Positions 15,061 through 22,726 of a DNA stretch of 23,010 nt are shown here, piece after piece. How positions within the stretch are numbered: the stretch's first letter is position 1; each line of letters starts with the position of its first letter. The position numbers and the translations under genes are program-made. Source of the DNA: Tabrizicola_A sp044377735. Lineage in GTDB: Bacteria; Pseudomonadota; Alphaproteobacteria; Rhodobacterales; Rhodobacteraceae. Under the pieces are notes generated by a model. It saw only the letters and a list, made by a program, of their open reading frames with translations. It made no database searches and was not told the origin of the DNA. The DNA lies in contig JBILYK010000057.1 in assembly GCA_044377735.1 (NCBI GenBank), positions 1 through 23,010 on the forward strand, given 5' to 3'.

Positions 15061-15158
15061 GTGAATTTCTGGGCGCCCGGAAGCGAGGTTTTCGAGGCAC
15101 TCGGCGCACTCAACAAGGCCTGCACAACATCGGGCTGTACAACAGAGGAGACTTAGCG

Positions 15159-16283
15159 ATGGACGTTCTCGACCAACTTGGCGCGATCAAGGAAGGCAAG
15201 CTCAGCCGTCGTGCCTTTAACCGCTCTCTGGCTGCGCTTGGTGTTTTCACGGTGATGATGCCGGTCTTGCCGCGGCGGGCGATGGCCGCGCCCGCAGATC
15301 ATGCAACATGGTTCACATGGGGTGGGTTTGATGTTCCCGATTACTTCGATCAATATGTCGCCAAGCGGGGCGAGTTGCCGAACTTTGCCACATACGGGTC
15401 GGCTGAAGAGGCGCTGACCAAGTTGCAATCCGGCTTTGTAGCCGACATCGCCATGCCATGCCTATCGGATGTGCCGCGCTGGTCGGACACTGGCCTTTTC
15501 CAGCCGATTGACACCTCGCGTCTGTCGAACTGGCCCGACCAGATTCCCGAATTGGGCAACGTTCCGTACAACATGGTGGATGGCAAGCTGTGGATGATGC
15601 CCTGGGAATGGGGACAGACCTCGGTCGCCTATCGGACCGACCTTTACGACCTCGAAGGCGCCGAAGAAAGTTGGGATATGCTGTGGAACCCCAAGTATAG
15701 CGGGCGCCTGGGCATGTTGGCCGGCGGCGGCGACGCTTGGTGGTGCGCGGCGATCAAGGCGGGCGTGCCCTATGACCAGATCCACACCGATGAGGCGTTC
15801 GAAAAGATCTCTGCCGTGTTGCGTGAACAGCGCCCGCTGATCCGGATGTATACCGATGACACGACGTCAAGCGATACCGCGCTGGCCGCGGGAGAGATCG
15901 TGGCGATCATGGCCTGGAACAGCTCGGTCGTGACCCTGACCGGACAAGGTGTTCCGGTGAAGTTCGCCAAGCCGAAGGAGGGCGCGCTGACCTGGGTTTG
16001 CGGACAGATGCTGCACAAGGATGCGCCCAATATCGACAGCGCCTATGACATCCTCGACTCGCTGATCAGCCAGGCGGCATCAACCGCCCTGATCCGCGGA
16101 TCGGGCTATGGCGGCCCCAACCGCAAGTCCTATGACGAGTTCACCGATGAAGAGTTGGCCAATCTGGGCCTGGCGCGCAATCCGATGGAAATCCTGCAGT
16201 CGGGGCATTTCGGCATCCCGCAGACCGCCGAATGGGACCAGCGCATGACCTCGACCTGGGAACAGATCAAGCTTGGCTTCTAG
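15159..16283 (+). CDS. Polyamine-type ABC transporter substrate-binding protein (importer operon)
   Basis: The periplasmic binding component of the importer encoded just downstream, of the PotD/spermidine-putrescine type (COG0687). ATG 15159 has GAGGAG upstream. The N-terminus has a clear twin-arginine signal, SRRAFNRSLAALGVFTV (about residues 16-32), ending near RRAMAAPA, so the protein should be exported folded. The mature part shows FTWGGFDVPDYFDQYV, then MPWEWGQTSVAYRTDLYD and WNPKYSGRLGML, typical of this group. It contains many Trp and acidic residues suited to holding a cationic amine. Length 374 aa is normal. It shares little obvious sequence with the orphan binding protein at 2172-3272, so the two probably bind different amines. 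It is the first gene of the operon with site 3 upstream. Confidence 0.9.
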   Translation: MDVLDQLGAIKEGKLSRRAFNRSLAALGVFTVMMPVLPRRAMAAPADHATWFTWGGFDVPDYFDQYVAKRGELPNFATYGSAEEALTKLQSGFVADIAMPCLSDVPRWSDTGLFQPIDTSRLSNWPDQIPELGNVPYNMVDGKLWMMPWEWGQTSVAYRTDLYDLEGAEESWDMLWNPKYSGRLGMLAGGGDAWWCAAIKAGVPYDQIHTDEAFEKISAVLREQRPLIRMYTDDTTSSDTALAAGEIVAIMAWNSSVVTLTGQGVPVKFAKPKEGALTWVCGQMLHKDAPNIDSAYDILDSLISQAASTALIRGSGYGGPNRKSYDEFTDEELANLGLARNPMEILQSGHFGIPQTAEWDQRMTSTWEQIKLGF

Positions 16284-16286
16284 GGC

Positions 16287-16325
16287 ATGACCGTAGGTGC
16301 AGAAAACGCGTGTGGCCGATCATGA
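16287..16325 (+). other. Possible 12-codon coupling minicistron before the first permease
   Basis: An ATG at 16287 opens a frame reading MTVGAENACGRS whose TGA overlaps the permease ATG as ATGA. The permease start has no ribosome binding site of its own, so translation through this short frame could deliver ribosomes to it. The ATG itself has only a weak AGGG nearby and the frame may be accidental. Confidence 0.2.
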
Positions 16326-17230
16326 CGGCTGCCGATGTCCGAACGCGCGCGAAGGCGCGCCCAAACGCACTGACGCGTTTTCTGCACCGGCACGAAGGCT
16401 GGCGCGGTCACCTTCTGTTGGCGCCCGCGCTGATTCTGATGGCGGCAGCCATCCTGTTCCCGATGGGAATGACACTGGCCATGAGCACATGGTCGCTGTC
16501 GGGCTACGACATCGACAAGACGTCAAACCTTGGAAACTATGCCGCCATGGCGGAAAATCCGATGTTCCGGGTCCTGATCATGCGGACGCTGACGATTGCG
16601 TTCACCTGTACGCTCTTCACCGTCATCGTGGTCTACCCGATGGCCTATTTCGTGGCGTTCCACACCCATCGTAACAAGGCGCTGTGGCTAATCATCCTGA
16701 CCTTGCCGTTCTGGACCAGCTATCTGTTGCGGGTCTTTGCCTGGAAGGTCGTGCTTGGCTACGAGGGCGTGCTGAACACCGGCCTGATGGCCTTCGGGAT
16801 CGTGTCCGAGCCGGTCGCGGCCCTTCTTTACAGCCAGACGGCGGTGACCATCGTGCTGGCCCATTCCTGGGCGGCTTTCGCGATCCTGCCGATCTATGTC
16901 AGCCTTGAAAAGATCAACCGGACCTACCTGGAGGCGGCGGCTGATCTGGGCGACGGCCCGGCGAGACGGTTCTGGCGCATCACCTTTCCCCTGTCGCTGC
17001 CGGGGGTCGTCGCGGCCTTCATCATGATGTTCGTGCCGACCATGGGCGAATACATCACGCCCTTAATGGTCGGCGGCCCGGACAGCATGATGATCGGCAA
17101 CCTTGTGCAGTCGATGTTCGGAGCGATGAACAACTGGCCCGCCGGGGCGGCGCTTGCGGTGGTGATGATGCTGACCATCGCGATGGCCGGCCTGGTCTTC
17201 GTCGGCCTCAACAAGCTGGTCCAGAGGTAG
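16322..17230 (+). CDS. ABC transporter permease, PotB-like
   Basis: The first inner-membrane subunit of the polyamine-type importer. After a basic cytoplasmic N-terminus (RTRAKARPNALTRFLHRHEGWRG) it has about six membrane helices, beginning HLLLAPALILMAAAILFPM. The cytoplasmic EAA loop that docks with the ATPase is EAAADLGDGPARRFWRITF (about residues 203-221). Length is 302 aa. The start is uncertain: ATG 16322 (MTAADVRTRAK) or GTG 16310 four codons earlier, and neither has a strong ribosome binding site. It follows the binding-protein stop by 38 bases and is followed closely by the second permease. Confidence 0.88.
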   Translation: MTAADVRTRAKARPNALTRFLHRHEGWRGHLLLAPALILMAAAILFPMGMTLAMSTWSLSGYDIDKTSNLGNYAAMAENPMFRVLIMRTLTIAFTCTLFTVIVVYPMAYFVAFHTHRNKALWLIILTLPFWTSYLLRVFAWKVVLGYEGVLNTGLMAFGIVSEPVAALLYSQTAVTIVLAHSWAAFAILPIYVSLEKINRTYLEAAADLGDGPARRFWRITFPLSLPGVVAAFIMMFVPTMGEYITPLMVGGPDSMMIGNLVQSMFGAMNNWPAGAALAVVMMLTIAMAGLVFVGLNKLVQR

Positions 17231-17233
17231 GCA

Positions 17234-18052
17234 TTGGCACGGTACACCGGCTTTTATCAACCGAACCGACCGCTGGCTGTCTATGCCGGGATCTTCGCGG
17301 TGGTGCTTTACCTGCCGATCCTGTTCATCCCGATCTTCTCGTTCAATTCGGGCGTCTATGTGAAGTTCCCGCTCGAGAGCTTTACCCTCAACTGGTACTG
17401 GGACCTCTTTCAGCGCGAGCGGTTGCTGCAGGCATTTTGGAACAGCGTCAAGGTCGCGGCCTTCGTCAGCGTCCTGTCCACGATAATTGCCATTCCCGCA
17501 GCGCTGGCCATCGCGCGCCACCGGATGCCGGGCAAGGCGCCTGCGGTCGGCTTCATCATGTTGCCGCTGGTGTTGCCGGGGCTGATCATGGGCGTGGCGC
17601 TTTTGACCCTGATGAACAGCATGGGCGTGCAGCTGTCACTGGTTACCGTGACCATCGGGCATATGGTGATCTGCCTGCCTTACGCCATCTCGGTCCTGCT
17701 GCCGCGGTTCATCGGGTTCAACAGGTCGATGGAAGAAGCCTCTGCCGATCTGGGCGAGCCGCCCTTGCGCACGTTCTGGCGGGTCACGCTGCCCTGCAAT
17801 TTTCCAGGTATTCTTGCCTGTCTCCTGATGACCTTCACTATCTCATTCGATGAGTTCTTCATGGCCTTCTTCCTCAGCGGCGCGCAATCCACGCTGCCCA
17901 TGTACATCTGGGCACAGCTTCGTTTCCCGCAGGACTTCCCCTCGCTTTTGGCACTGTCGACCCTGATCCTCGTGTTCAGCTTTGGACTGATCTTTGCCAG
18001 TCTTAAACTGGCCCGGATCGGACAACCCACAATATCGGAGACCGGGCGATGA
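17234..18052 (+). CDS. ABC transporter permease, PotC-like
   Basis: The second inner-membrane subunit of the importer. It has six likely membrane helices, from VYAGIFAVVLYLPILFIPI to ALSTLILVFSFGLIFASLK. The EAA loop is EEASADLGEPPLRTFWRVTL. PotC-like proteins normally pair with PotB in a heterodimer, as the adjacent genes suggest. The start is TTG 17234, with AGAGG seven bases upstream, only three bases after the previous stop; there is no ATG in frame nearby. Length is 272 aa. Its TGA overlaps the ATPase ATG (ATGA), which indicates translational coupling. Confidence 0.9.
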   Translation: MARYTGFYQPNRPLAVYAGIFAVVLYLPILFIPIFSFNSGVYVKFPLESFTLNWYWDLFQRERLLQAFWNSVKVAAFVSVLSTIIAIPAALAIARHRMPGKAPAVGFIMLPLVLPGLIMGVALLTLMNSMGVQLSLVTVTIGHMVICLPYAISVLLPRFIGFNRSMEEASADLGEPPLRTFWRVTLPCNFPGILACLLMTFTISFDEFFMAFFLSGAQSTLPMYIWAQLRFPQDFPSLLALSTLILVFSFGLIFASLKLARIGQPTISETGR

Positions 18053-19128
18053 TCTCAATCCGCAACATCAGCAAATCATTTGGTCGGGTGCAGGCGGTGT
18101 GCGACGTGTCGCTGGAAATCAAGCCTGGCGAGTTCTTTTCGCTCCTCGGCGCCTCGGGGTCCGGCAAAACCACCCTTCTGCGGATGATCGCAGGTTTCGA
18201 AGGTGTGACGTCGGGCACGATCCTGATCGACGGGCAGGAGATGCAGGAGTATCCGCCGCATCTACGCCCGGTCAACATGGTGTTCCAGAACTACGCGATC
18301 TTCCCGCATCTCAACGTGCGCGACAACATCGCCTACGGGTTGCAGCGGCTGAAGATCCCCCGCGACAGGCAGGCCGCAATGGTGGACGAGATACTGGAGA
18401 TGATCGCCCTGCCGGGCTATAGCGACCGGAGCGCGACGCAGCTTTCCGGTGGGCAAATGCAACGTGTGGCCTTGGCGCGTGCACTGATCCTGAAGCCGAA
18501 AGTGCTGCTGCTGGACGAACCGCTCGGTGCGCTGGACAAGCAGCTGCGCGAACAGATGCAGTTGGAACTGCGGCTGTTGCAGCAAAAGCTGGGCATCACC
18601 TTCCTGCTGGTTACCCATGACCAGGAAGAGGCGCTGACCCTGTCTGACCGCATCGCCGTGATGAGCCGGGGCGAAGTTGTGCAGGTGGACACACCCAGCG
18701 GACTTTATGATCGGCCGCTGAACCGGACCATTGCCAGTTTCATTGGCAACATGAACTTTTTCAAGGCTACCGTGCATCGCAATGGCGTCCAGGAAGCTGA
18801 GGCGCAGGGCTTGGGGCGCATTCCGTTGAACGGACAACATGATGGCAGACCGGACGGGTCTGCCGCCCTGCTGGCAATCAGACCTGAAAAACTTCTCTTG
18901 CACCGTACGTCGCCAATGTCACCTGGGCAGAGTGTTCCCGGTGTGGTCGCGGCCCGCCAGTACCTTGGCGGGCGTCAGATGCTGCATGTCGCGGTCACGG
19001 GCTGTGACGCACCGGTTGCCGTCGCTTTGCAGGATTCGGGTGAGGATTCCTATGCTGAATTCCTTCCCGGGCAGCCGGTCTGGCTTTCATGGAAAAAGGA
19101 TGCGATTCTGGTGCTGGACGCAGATTGA
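18049..19128 (+). CDS. ABC transporter ATP-binding protein, PotA-like
   Basis: The ATPase that drives the importer from the cytoplasmic side. All motifs are intact: Walker A GASGSGKTT (34-42), Q-loop Q80 in MVFQNYAIFPHL, signature LSGGQMQRVALARAL (132-146), Walker B VLLLDEPLGALD (152-163) and H-loop H190 in LLVTHDQEEAL. After about residue 235 comes a TOBE-type C-terminal domain (FIGNMNFFKATVHR, later LLAIRPEKLLLH), which in PotA-like proteins can have a regulatory role. Length 359 aa is normal. The start overlaps the PotC-like stop by ATGA, and the TetR gene follows within about ten bases. Confidence 0.93.
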   Translation: MISIRNISKSFGRVQAVCDVSLEIKPGEFFSLLGASGSGKTTLLRMIAGFEGVTSGTILIDGQEMQEYPPHLRPVNMVFQNYAIFPHLNVRDNIAYGLQRLKIPRDRQAAMVDEILEMIALPGYSDRSATQLSGGQMQRVALARALILKPKVLLLDEPLGALDKQLREQMQLELRLLQQKLGITFLLVTHDQEEALTLSDRIAVMSRGEVVQVDTPSGLYDRPLNRTIASFIGNMNFFKATVHRNGVQEAEAQGLGRIPLNGQHDGRPDGSAALLAIRPEKLLLHRTSPMSPGQSVPGVVAARQYLGGRQMLHVAVTGCDAPVAVALQDSGEDSYAEFLPGQPVWLSWKKDAILVLDAD

Positions 19129-19136
19129 AAACGGGC

Positions 19137-19823
19137 ATGCAAAAAATGGAACAGAGCCTTGCAATGACGGACGGAAGCAATTCACGGGGACCGGCGAAGG
19201 TCAGCCGGGCTGAAGCCAAAGCGGAACGTCGCCAACAGCTGATCGACGCCACGATCGAGGCCATCGCCCGCTTCGGCCTAAGCGGCATGACGATGGGCAA
19301 GGTCACCGAGATCGCCGGCGTTTCGGTCGGCCTCGCTAACTTCCATTTCGAGAGCAAGGATCGTCTGTTCGAGGCAATGCTGAAGCATTTGGCGGATGAG
19401 CAACGGGCGCTGTGGCAGTCCCGTATTCAAGGGCCGGACCGGAGCAGCCGAGAACTGCTTCTGGCCATCATCGAGTCCCGCTTTCATCCGTCAATCTGCA
19501 GCCGTAGGAAACTTGCCGTCTGGTTCGCCTTTTACGGCGATGCCAGTGCGCGCGAAATCTATCGGAAGGCCGTCGGCGACATGGACGACGAACGGCTTGA
19601 GGCAAGTGTGGCCATCATTACGGAAATGATCGCCGAAGCTGGATACCGCCAGATCGACCCGGTTGAAACCGTCCTCAGCATCGAGGCCCTTTGGGATGGC
19701 CTCTGGCTGAACATGCTGCTTTACCCAGCGGAGTTTCGCCGCGCCGCCTGCCAAAGGCGGGCGATGAACGTGATCGCAACCCTCTTTCCCAAGCACTTCG
19801 ACCCAGCCCCGGCAAAGGACTGA
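19137..19823 (+). CDS. TetR-family regulator, BetI-like
   Basis: A repressor with an N-terminal helix-turn-helix (RRQQLIDATIEAIARFGLS, then VTEIAGVSVGLANFHFESK) and a ligand domain that follows BetI, the choline-responsive repressor, at KLAVWFAFYGDA and SIEALWDGLWLNMLL. BetI-like members often sense quaternary or other amines, which suits the operon. The start is uncertain: ATG 19137, 19146 or 19164 are all in frame, none with a strong ribosome binding site, giving 219-228 aa; the HTH is unaffected. The gene sits between the ATPase gene and flavoprotein C in one transcription unit. The three palindromes at 11699, 12629 and 15047 are its likely operators, so it would control both divergent sets and itself. 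Confidence 0.9.
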   Translation: MQKMEQSLAMTDGSNSRGPAKVSRAEAKAERRQQLIDATIEAIARFGLSGMTMGKVTEIAGVSVGLANFHFESKDRLFEAMLKHLADEQRALWQSRIQGPDRSSRELLLAIIESRFHPSICSRRKLAVWFAFYGDASAREIYRKAVGDMDDERLEASVAIITEMIAEAGYRQIDPVETVLSIEALWDGLWLNMLLYPAEFRRAACQRRAMNVIATLFPKHFDPAPAKD

Positions 19824-19869
19824 AAAGCCCGTACAAACGCCCGGCCACACCTTCCTATAGGACCCCCCG

Positions 19870-21954
19870 ATGACCCGTGATCCTCGCTATGATATCCTGT
19901 TCGAGCCGGTAAAGATCGGCCCCGTCACCACGCGCAACCGGTTCTATCAGGTGCCCCATTGCACCGGCATGGGCTGGGCGCGACCCCGTACCGTGGCCGA
20001 GATGCGGTCGGTCAAGGCGCAGGGCGGCTGGGGAGTTGTGTGCACGGAGTATTGCTCGATCCATCCGGCATCGGATGACCAATTGCACATCAGCGCCAGC
20101 TTGTGGGACGACGGAGATATCCGCTCGCACCGGCTGATGACCGACAAGGTGCACGAACACGGCGCGCTGGCGGGGGCGGAACTGTGGTTTGGCGGCTCGC
20201 GCAGTGCCAACCTTGCCACGCGGCTGGTGTCGATGGACGTGGCCAGCCGGCCGAACGGCGTGGGTCATCCGTTCCAGTCGCGCGCCATGGACAAGTCTGA
20301 CATCCGCGACCTTCGTCGCTGGCACCGCAACGCCGCCCTGCGCGCCAAGGCCGCCGAATTCGACATCGTTTATGTTTATGCCACGCATGGCTATTTGCTG
20401 GCGCATTTCCTCGACGCCGAAACCAATACCCGCAGCGACGAATATGGCGGCTCTCTGGAAAACCGCACCCGACTGGTGCGCGAGTTGATCGAAGAGACGA
20501 AAGAGGCCGTGGGCGACCGCTGCGCCGTGGCCGTCCGTTTCGCCGCCGACGCCAAAGAGGGCGAAGACGGCCAGCCGATCTTTGGCGAACGGCAGGAAAT
20601 GTTCGCAATGATGGCCGAGATGCCCGACCTTTGGGACATCAACATCGCCGACTATTCGCTGGAAATGGGCGCCTCGCGGTTCGTCAAGGAGGGTGCGCTG
20701 GAACCTTACATGAAATGGGTCCGATCGGTCACAACCAAGCCCGTGGTGACGGTGGGTCGTTTCACTTCGCCCGATACGATGGTGCGGATGGTGAAATCCG
20801 GGGTGACCGATCTGATCGGGGCGGCGCGCCCGTCGATTGCCGACCCCTATCTGCCCAACAAGATCGCCGAAGGGCGGCTGGAGGACATCCGCGAATGCAT
20901 CGGCTGCAACGTCTGCTATTCGGGCGACAGCCTGTCGGTTCCGATCCGCTGCACCCAAAACCCCACTATGGGCGAGGAATGGCGGCGCGGCTGGCACCCC
21001 GAAAAGATCGCACCTCGGGCATCGGACAGCCTGGTGCTGGTGGTCGGTGCGGGGCCTGCTGGTCTTGAGGCGGCACGCGCGCTTGGCGTGCGCGGCTACC
21101 GGGTGGCGCTGGCCGAGGCGGGCCGGGTCCTTGGCGGGCGCGTGACGCGCGAAGCGTCCTTGCCGGGGATGAGCGAATACATCCGCGTGCGCGACTACCG
21201 CGTGCAGCAGTTGCAGAAGATGCCGAATGTCGATGTTTACCTCGAGAGCCGCCTGACGCCCCAGGATGTGATGGATTTCTGCGCCGATCATGTGGTGATC
21301 GCGACCGGCGCCAGCTGGCGGCGCGATCTGTTCGACGGCAAACGCTTTGCCCCGATTGCCGAGGATGGCACGCCGGTGCTGACCCCTGACGACATCATGG
21401 AGGGAAAGCTGCCCGCCGGCCCGACCGTGGTCTATGACGCCGATGGCTATTACTTGGGCGGGGTCATCGCGGAACGGCTGCGCAAGGCCGGGCTTGAGGT
21501 GACGCTTGTCACCCCCAATGAACGGGTCTCGCAATGGTCCGAGAATACCGGCGAAGGCTGGCGCGTGCCGGGACATCTCATGGGACTGGGGATCGAGTTG
21601 GTCACCGCGCACGGGCTTGACTGGTTCGACGGTGAAACTGTGACGCTGGCCTGTGAATATTCCGGGCGCGAACGGAGCCTCGCCGCGTCGGGCCTTGTCG
21701 TCGTCGGCCAGCGCGCGCCGGTAGATGACCTCTACTATGCCCTGCGCAATGCCGGCGGGGATGGCACGCTGCCCTTTACCCTCGCCCGGATCGGCGACTG
21801 CGAGGCCCCTGCAATCATTGCGGCAGCCACCTATGCCGGGCATCGATATGCGCAGGATCTGGACCGGGCGGTGGATATCGACCTGCCGATGCAGCATGAA
21901 AAGATCGACGTGGGTGCCGAGTTGCCAAGAGAGTGGCGCGCTGCAGCAGAATGA
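19870..21954 (+). CDS. Flavoprotein C: TMADH/histamine-dehydrogenase-family amine dehydrogenase
   Basis: Third enzyme of the family in this window, 694 aa, colinear with flavoprotein A through the barrel and cluster loop and alike over most of its length. It has C31 for covalent FMN, Y170 and H173, E265 in the place of TMADH's D267, cluster cysteines C343, C346, C349 and C361, and a nucleotide-binding motif LVVGAGPAGLEAAR. Bowl residues are Y61, Y262 and D353, against Y61, Y262 and N353 in A and Q/W/D in B. The Asp at 353 could pair with a charged amine as proposed for histamine dehydrogenase. ATG 19870 has AGGA upstream. It follows the TetR gene by 46 bases and overlaps the 71-aa gene by ATGA. 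Electrons would normally go to ETF, which is not in the window. Confidence 0.9.
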   Translation: MTRDPRYDILFEPVKIGPVTTRNRFYQVPHCTGMGWARPRTVAEMRSVKAQGGWGVVCTEYCSIHPASDDQLHISASLWDDGDIRSHRLMTDKVHEHGALAGAELWFGGSRSANLATRLVSMDVASRPNGVGHPFQSRAMDKSDIRDLRRWHRNAALRAKAAEFDIVYVYATHGYLLAHFLDAETNTRSDEYGGSLENRTRLVRELIEETKEAVGDRCAVAVRFAADAKEGEDGQPIFGERQEMFAMMAEMPDLWDINIADYSLEMGASRFVKEGALEPYMKWVRSVTTKPVVTVGRFTSPDTMVRMVKSGVTDLIGAARPSIADPYLPNKIAEGRLEDIRECIGCNVCYSGDSLSVPIRCTQNPTMGEEWRRGWHPEKIAPRASDSLVLVVGAGPAGLEAARALGVRGYRVALAEAGRVLGGRVTREASLPGMSEYIRVRDYRVQQLQKMPNVDVYLESRLTPQDVMDFCADHVVIATGASWRRDLFDGKRFAPIAEDGTPVLTPDDIMEGKLPAGPTVVYDADGYYLGGVIAERLRKAGLEVTLVTPNERVSQWSENTGEGWRVPGHLMGLGIELVTAHGLDWFDGETVTLACEYSGRERSLAASGLVVVGQRAPVDDLYYALRNAGGDGTLPFTLARIGDCEAPAIIAAATYAGHRYAQDLDRAVDIDLPMQHEKIDVGAELPREWRAAAE

Positions 21955-22166
21955 CAGGTTTCCAGCCAGCCAAACGCCTGATCGCCCTCGCGCTTGGCGC
22001 GCTGGGGCTGGCCGTCCTGGTTGCTGCCATAAGATTCACCGTAGGCGAAGAGTCTGCCCCATCCGTTTTGTTGCCGGATCAGTTGCCCGCCTGCACCAGT
22101 TGCGACGCCCGCCACAAGCGCCGACCCCACATTACATCTGCAATCGACAAGGACCTTCTGCCATGA
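21951..22166 (+). CDS. 71-aa single-span membrane protein with CTSCDARH motif (copy 2)
   Basis: No named family is recognised. The ATG at 21951 overlaps the flavoprotein C stop (ATGA), and its own TGA overlaps the MOSC gene ATG (ATGA), so all three should be co-translated. It has a basic N-terminus (QPAKR), one membrane helix (about residues 9-28) and then CTSCDARH (C48, C51, D52, H55) followed by a basic stretch KRRPH. The cysteines should lie outside the membrane on the periplasmic side. Outside the motif there is almost no identity with the copy at 7124-7339, yet length, topology, position after the flavoprotein and the octapeptide are the same. Conservation of only the motif suggests that it is the working part, perhaps a dithiol or metal/cofactor ligand. 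Confidence 0.75.
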   Translation: MTGFQPAKRLIALALGALGLAVLVAAIRFTVGEESAPSVLLPDQLPACTSCDARHKRRPHITSAIDKDLLP

Positions 22167-22726
22167 TCCAAGTGACCACCGATTTCATCGAAGCGGCAGA
22201 TTTGGCTGCAGCGCTGCCCTATGTGCTGGCTGCGCCGCAGACGGACGGCTCCGTGCGCCTGCTATGCGCCCGGCCGCAGCCAAACAAGCGCAGCTTTCCC
22301 AACCAGTTGACCTTGACGCGGGCAACCGGGGTCGTCGGAGACTTCGAAGCCTCGCGCCCATGGCTGGTGCTTAAGGACGGCAGCCCCGATCCCCGGAACC
22401 AGGTAAGTATCCTGCCTTCGAGGGTTCTGGATCTGGTGTGGCGCAATCGCGATCCGCGTAGCCATCCGGGCGACAACATCGCCGTGGACCTTGACCTCAG
22501 TCATGCCAATCTGCCGACCGGTACGCTGTTGCAAGTTGGGACGGCGGTGCTGCGGGTCAGTGACGAACCGAATGACGGGTGCGCGAAATGGAAGGTGCGC
22601 TGCGGCAAGGCAGCCTATGATTGGGTGCGGCTGGCAGACCAGGCAACCTATCGTCTGCGCGGGCTCTACTGCTCAGTCGAGCGGGATGGGGTCATAAGCC
22701 TTGGCGATCATATCAAGAAGCTCTAA
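22163..22726 (+). CDS. MOSC-domain protein
   Basis: A 187-aa protein whose second half has the MOSC (molybdenum-cofactor sulfurase C-terminal) pattern: HPGDNIAVDLDLSHANLPT, then GTLLQVGTAVLRVSDEPND, CAKWKVRCG with the conserved Cys, and LRGLYCSVERDGVISLGD. MOSC proteins are thought to carry sulfane sulfur on that Cys or bind molybdenum cofactor; the function of stand-alone members is mostly unknown. ATG 22163 overlaps the preceding 71-aa gene by ATGA and has AAGGA about nine bases upstream; the frame is open further up to 21725, but that part lies inside flavoprotein C. The pairing with an FMN/4Fe-4S dehydrogenase and a CxxC membrane protein is unusual, and may point to sulfur delivery or cofactor maturation. 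Confidence 0.8.
   Translation: MIQVTTDFIEAADLAAALPYVLAAPQTDGSVRLLCARPQPNKRSFPNQLTLTRATGVVGDFEASRPWLVLKDGSPDPRNQVSILPSRVLDLVWRNRDPRSHPGDNIAVDLDLSHANLPTGTLLQVGTAVLRVSDEPNDGCAKWKVRCGKAAYDWVRLADQATYRLRGLYCSVERDGVISLGDHIKKL

Larger units (their letters stand above)
14832..15158. other. Control region upstream of the importer operon
   Basis: This 327-base stretch holds no gene I can support. Its right half contains a candidate promoter (15017-15045) and operator site 3 (15047-15060), followed by an approximately 100-base leader with GAGGAG just before the binding-protein ATG. A short dyad GGCACCGTGCC just after the amine oxidase stop is too small and lacks a T-run, so I do not call a terminator. 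Confidence 0.5.

Noticed and set aside
19855..21897. 680-codon open frame on the minus strand
   Set aside because: It is the antisense shadow of flavoprotein C, caused by high GC bias. Its translation is rich in His, Gly and Arg with no domain, while the plus frame matches a known family over its full length.
19870..21954. Calling flavoproteins A or C trimethylamine dehydrogenase
   Set aside because: The aromatic bowl that recognises trimethylamine is not kept: the Trp355 position is Asn or Asp and the Trp264 position is Tyr, so the family assignment is safe but the substrate is not.
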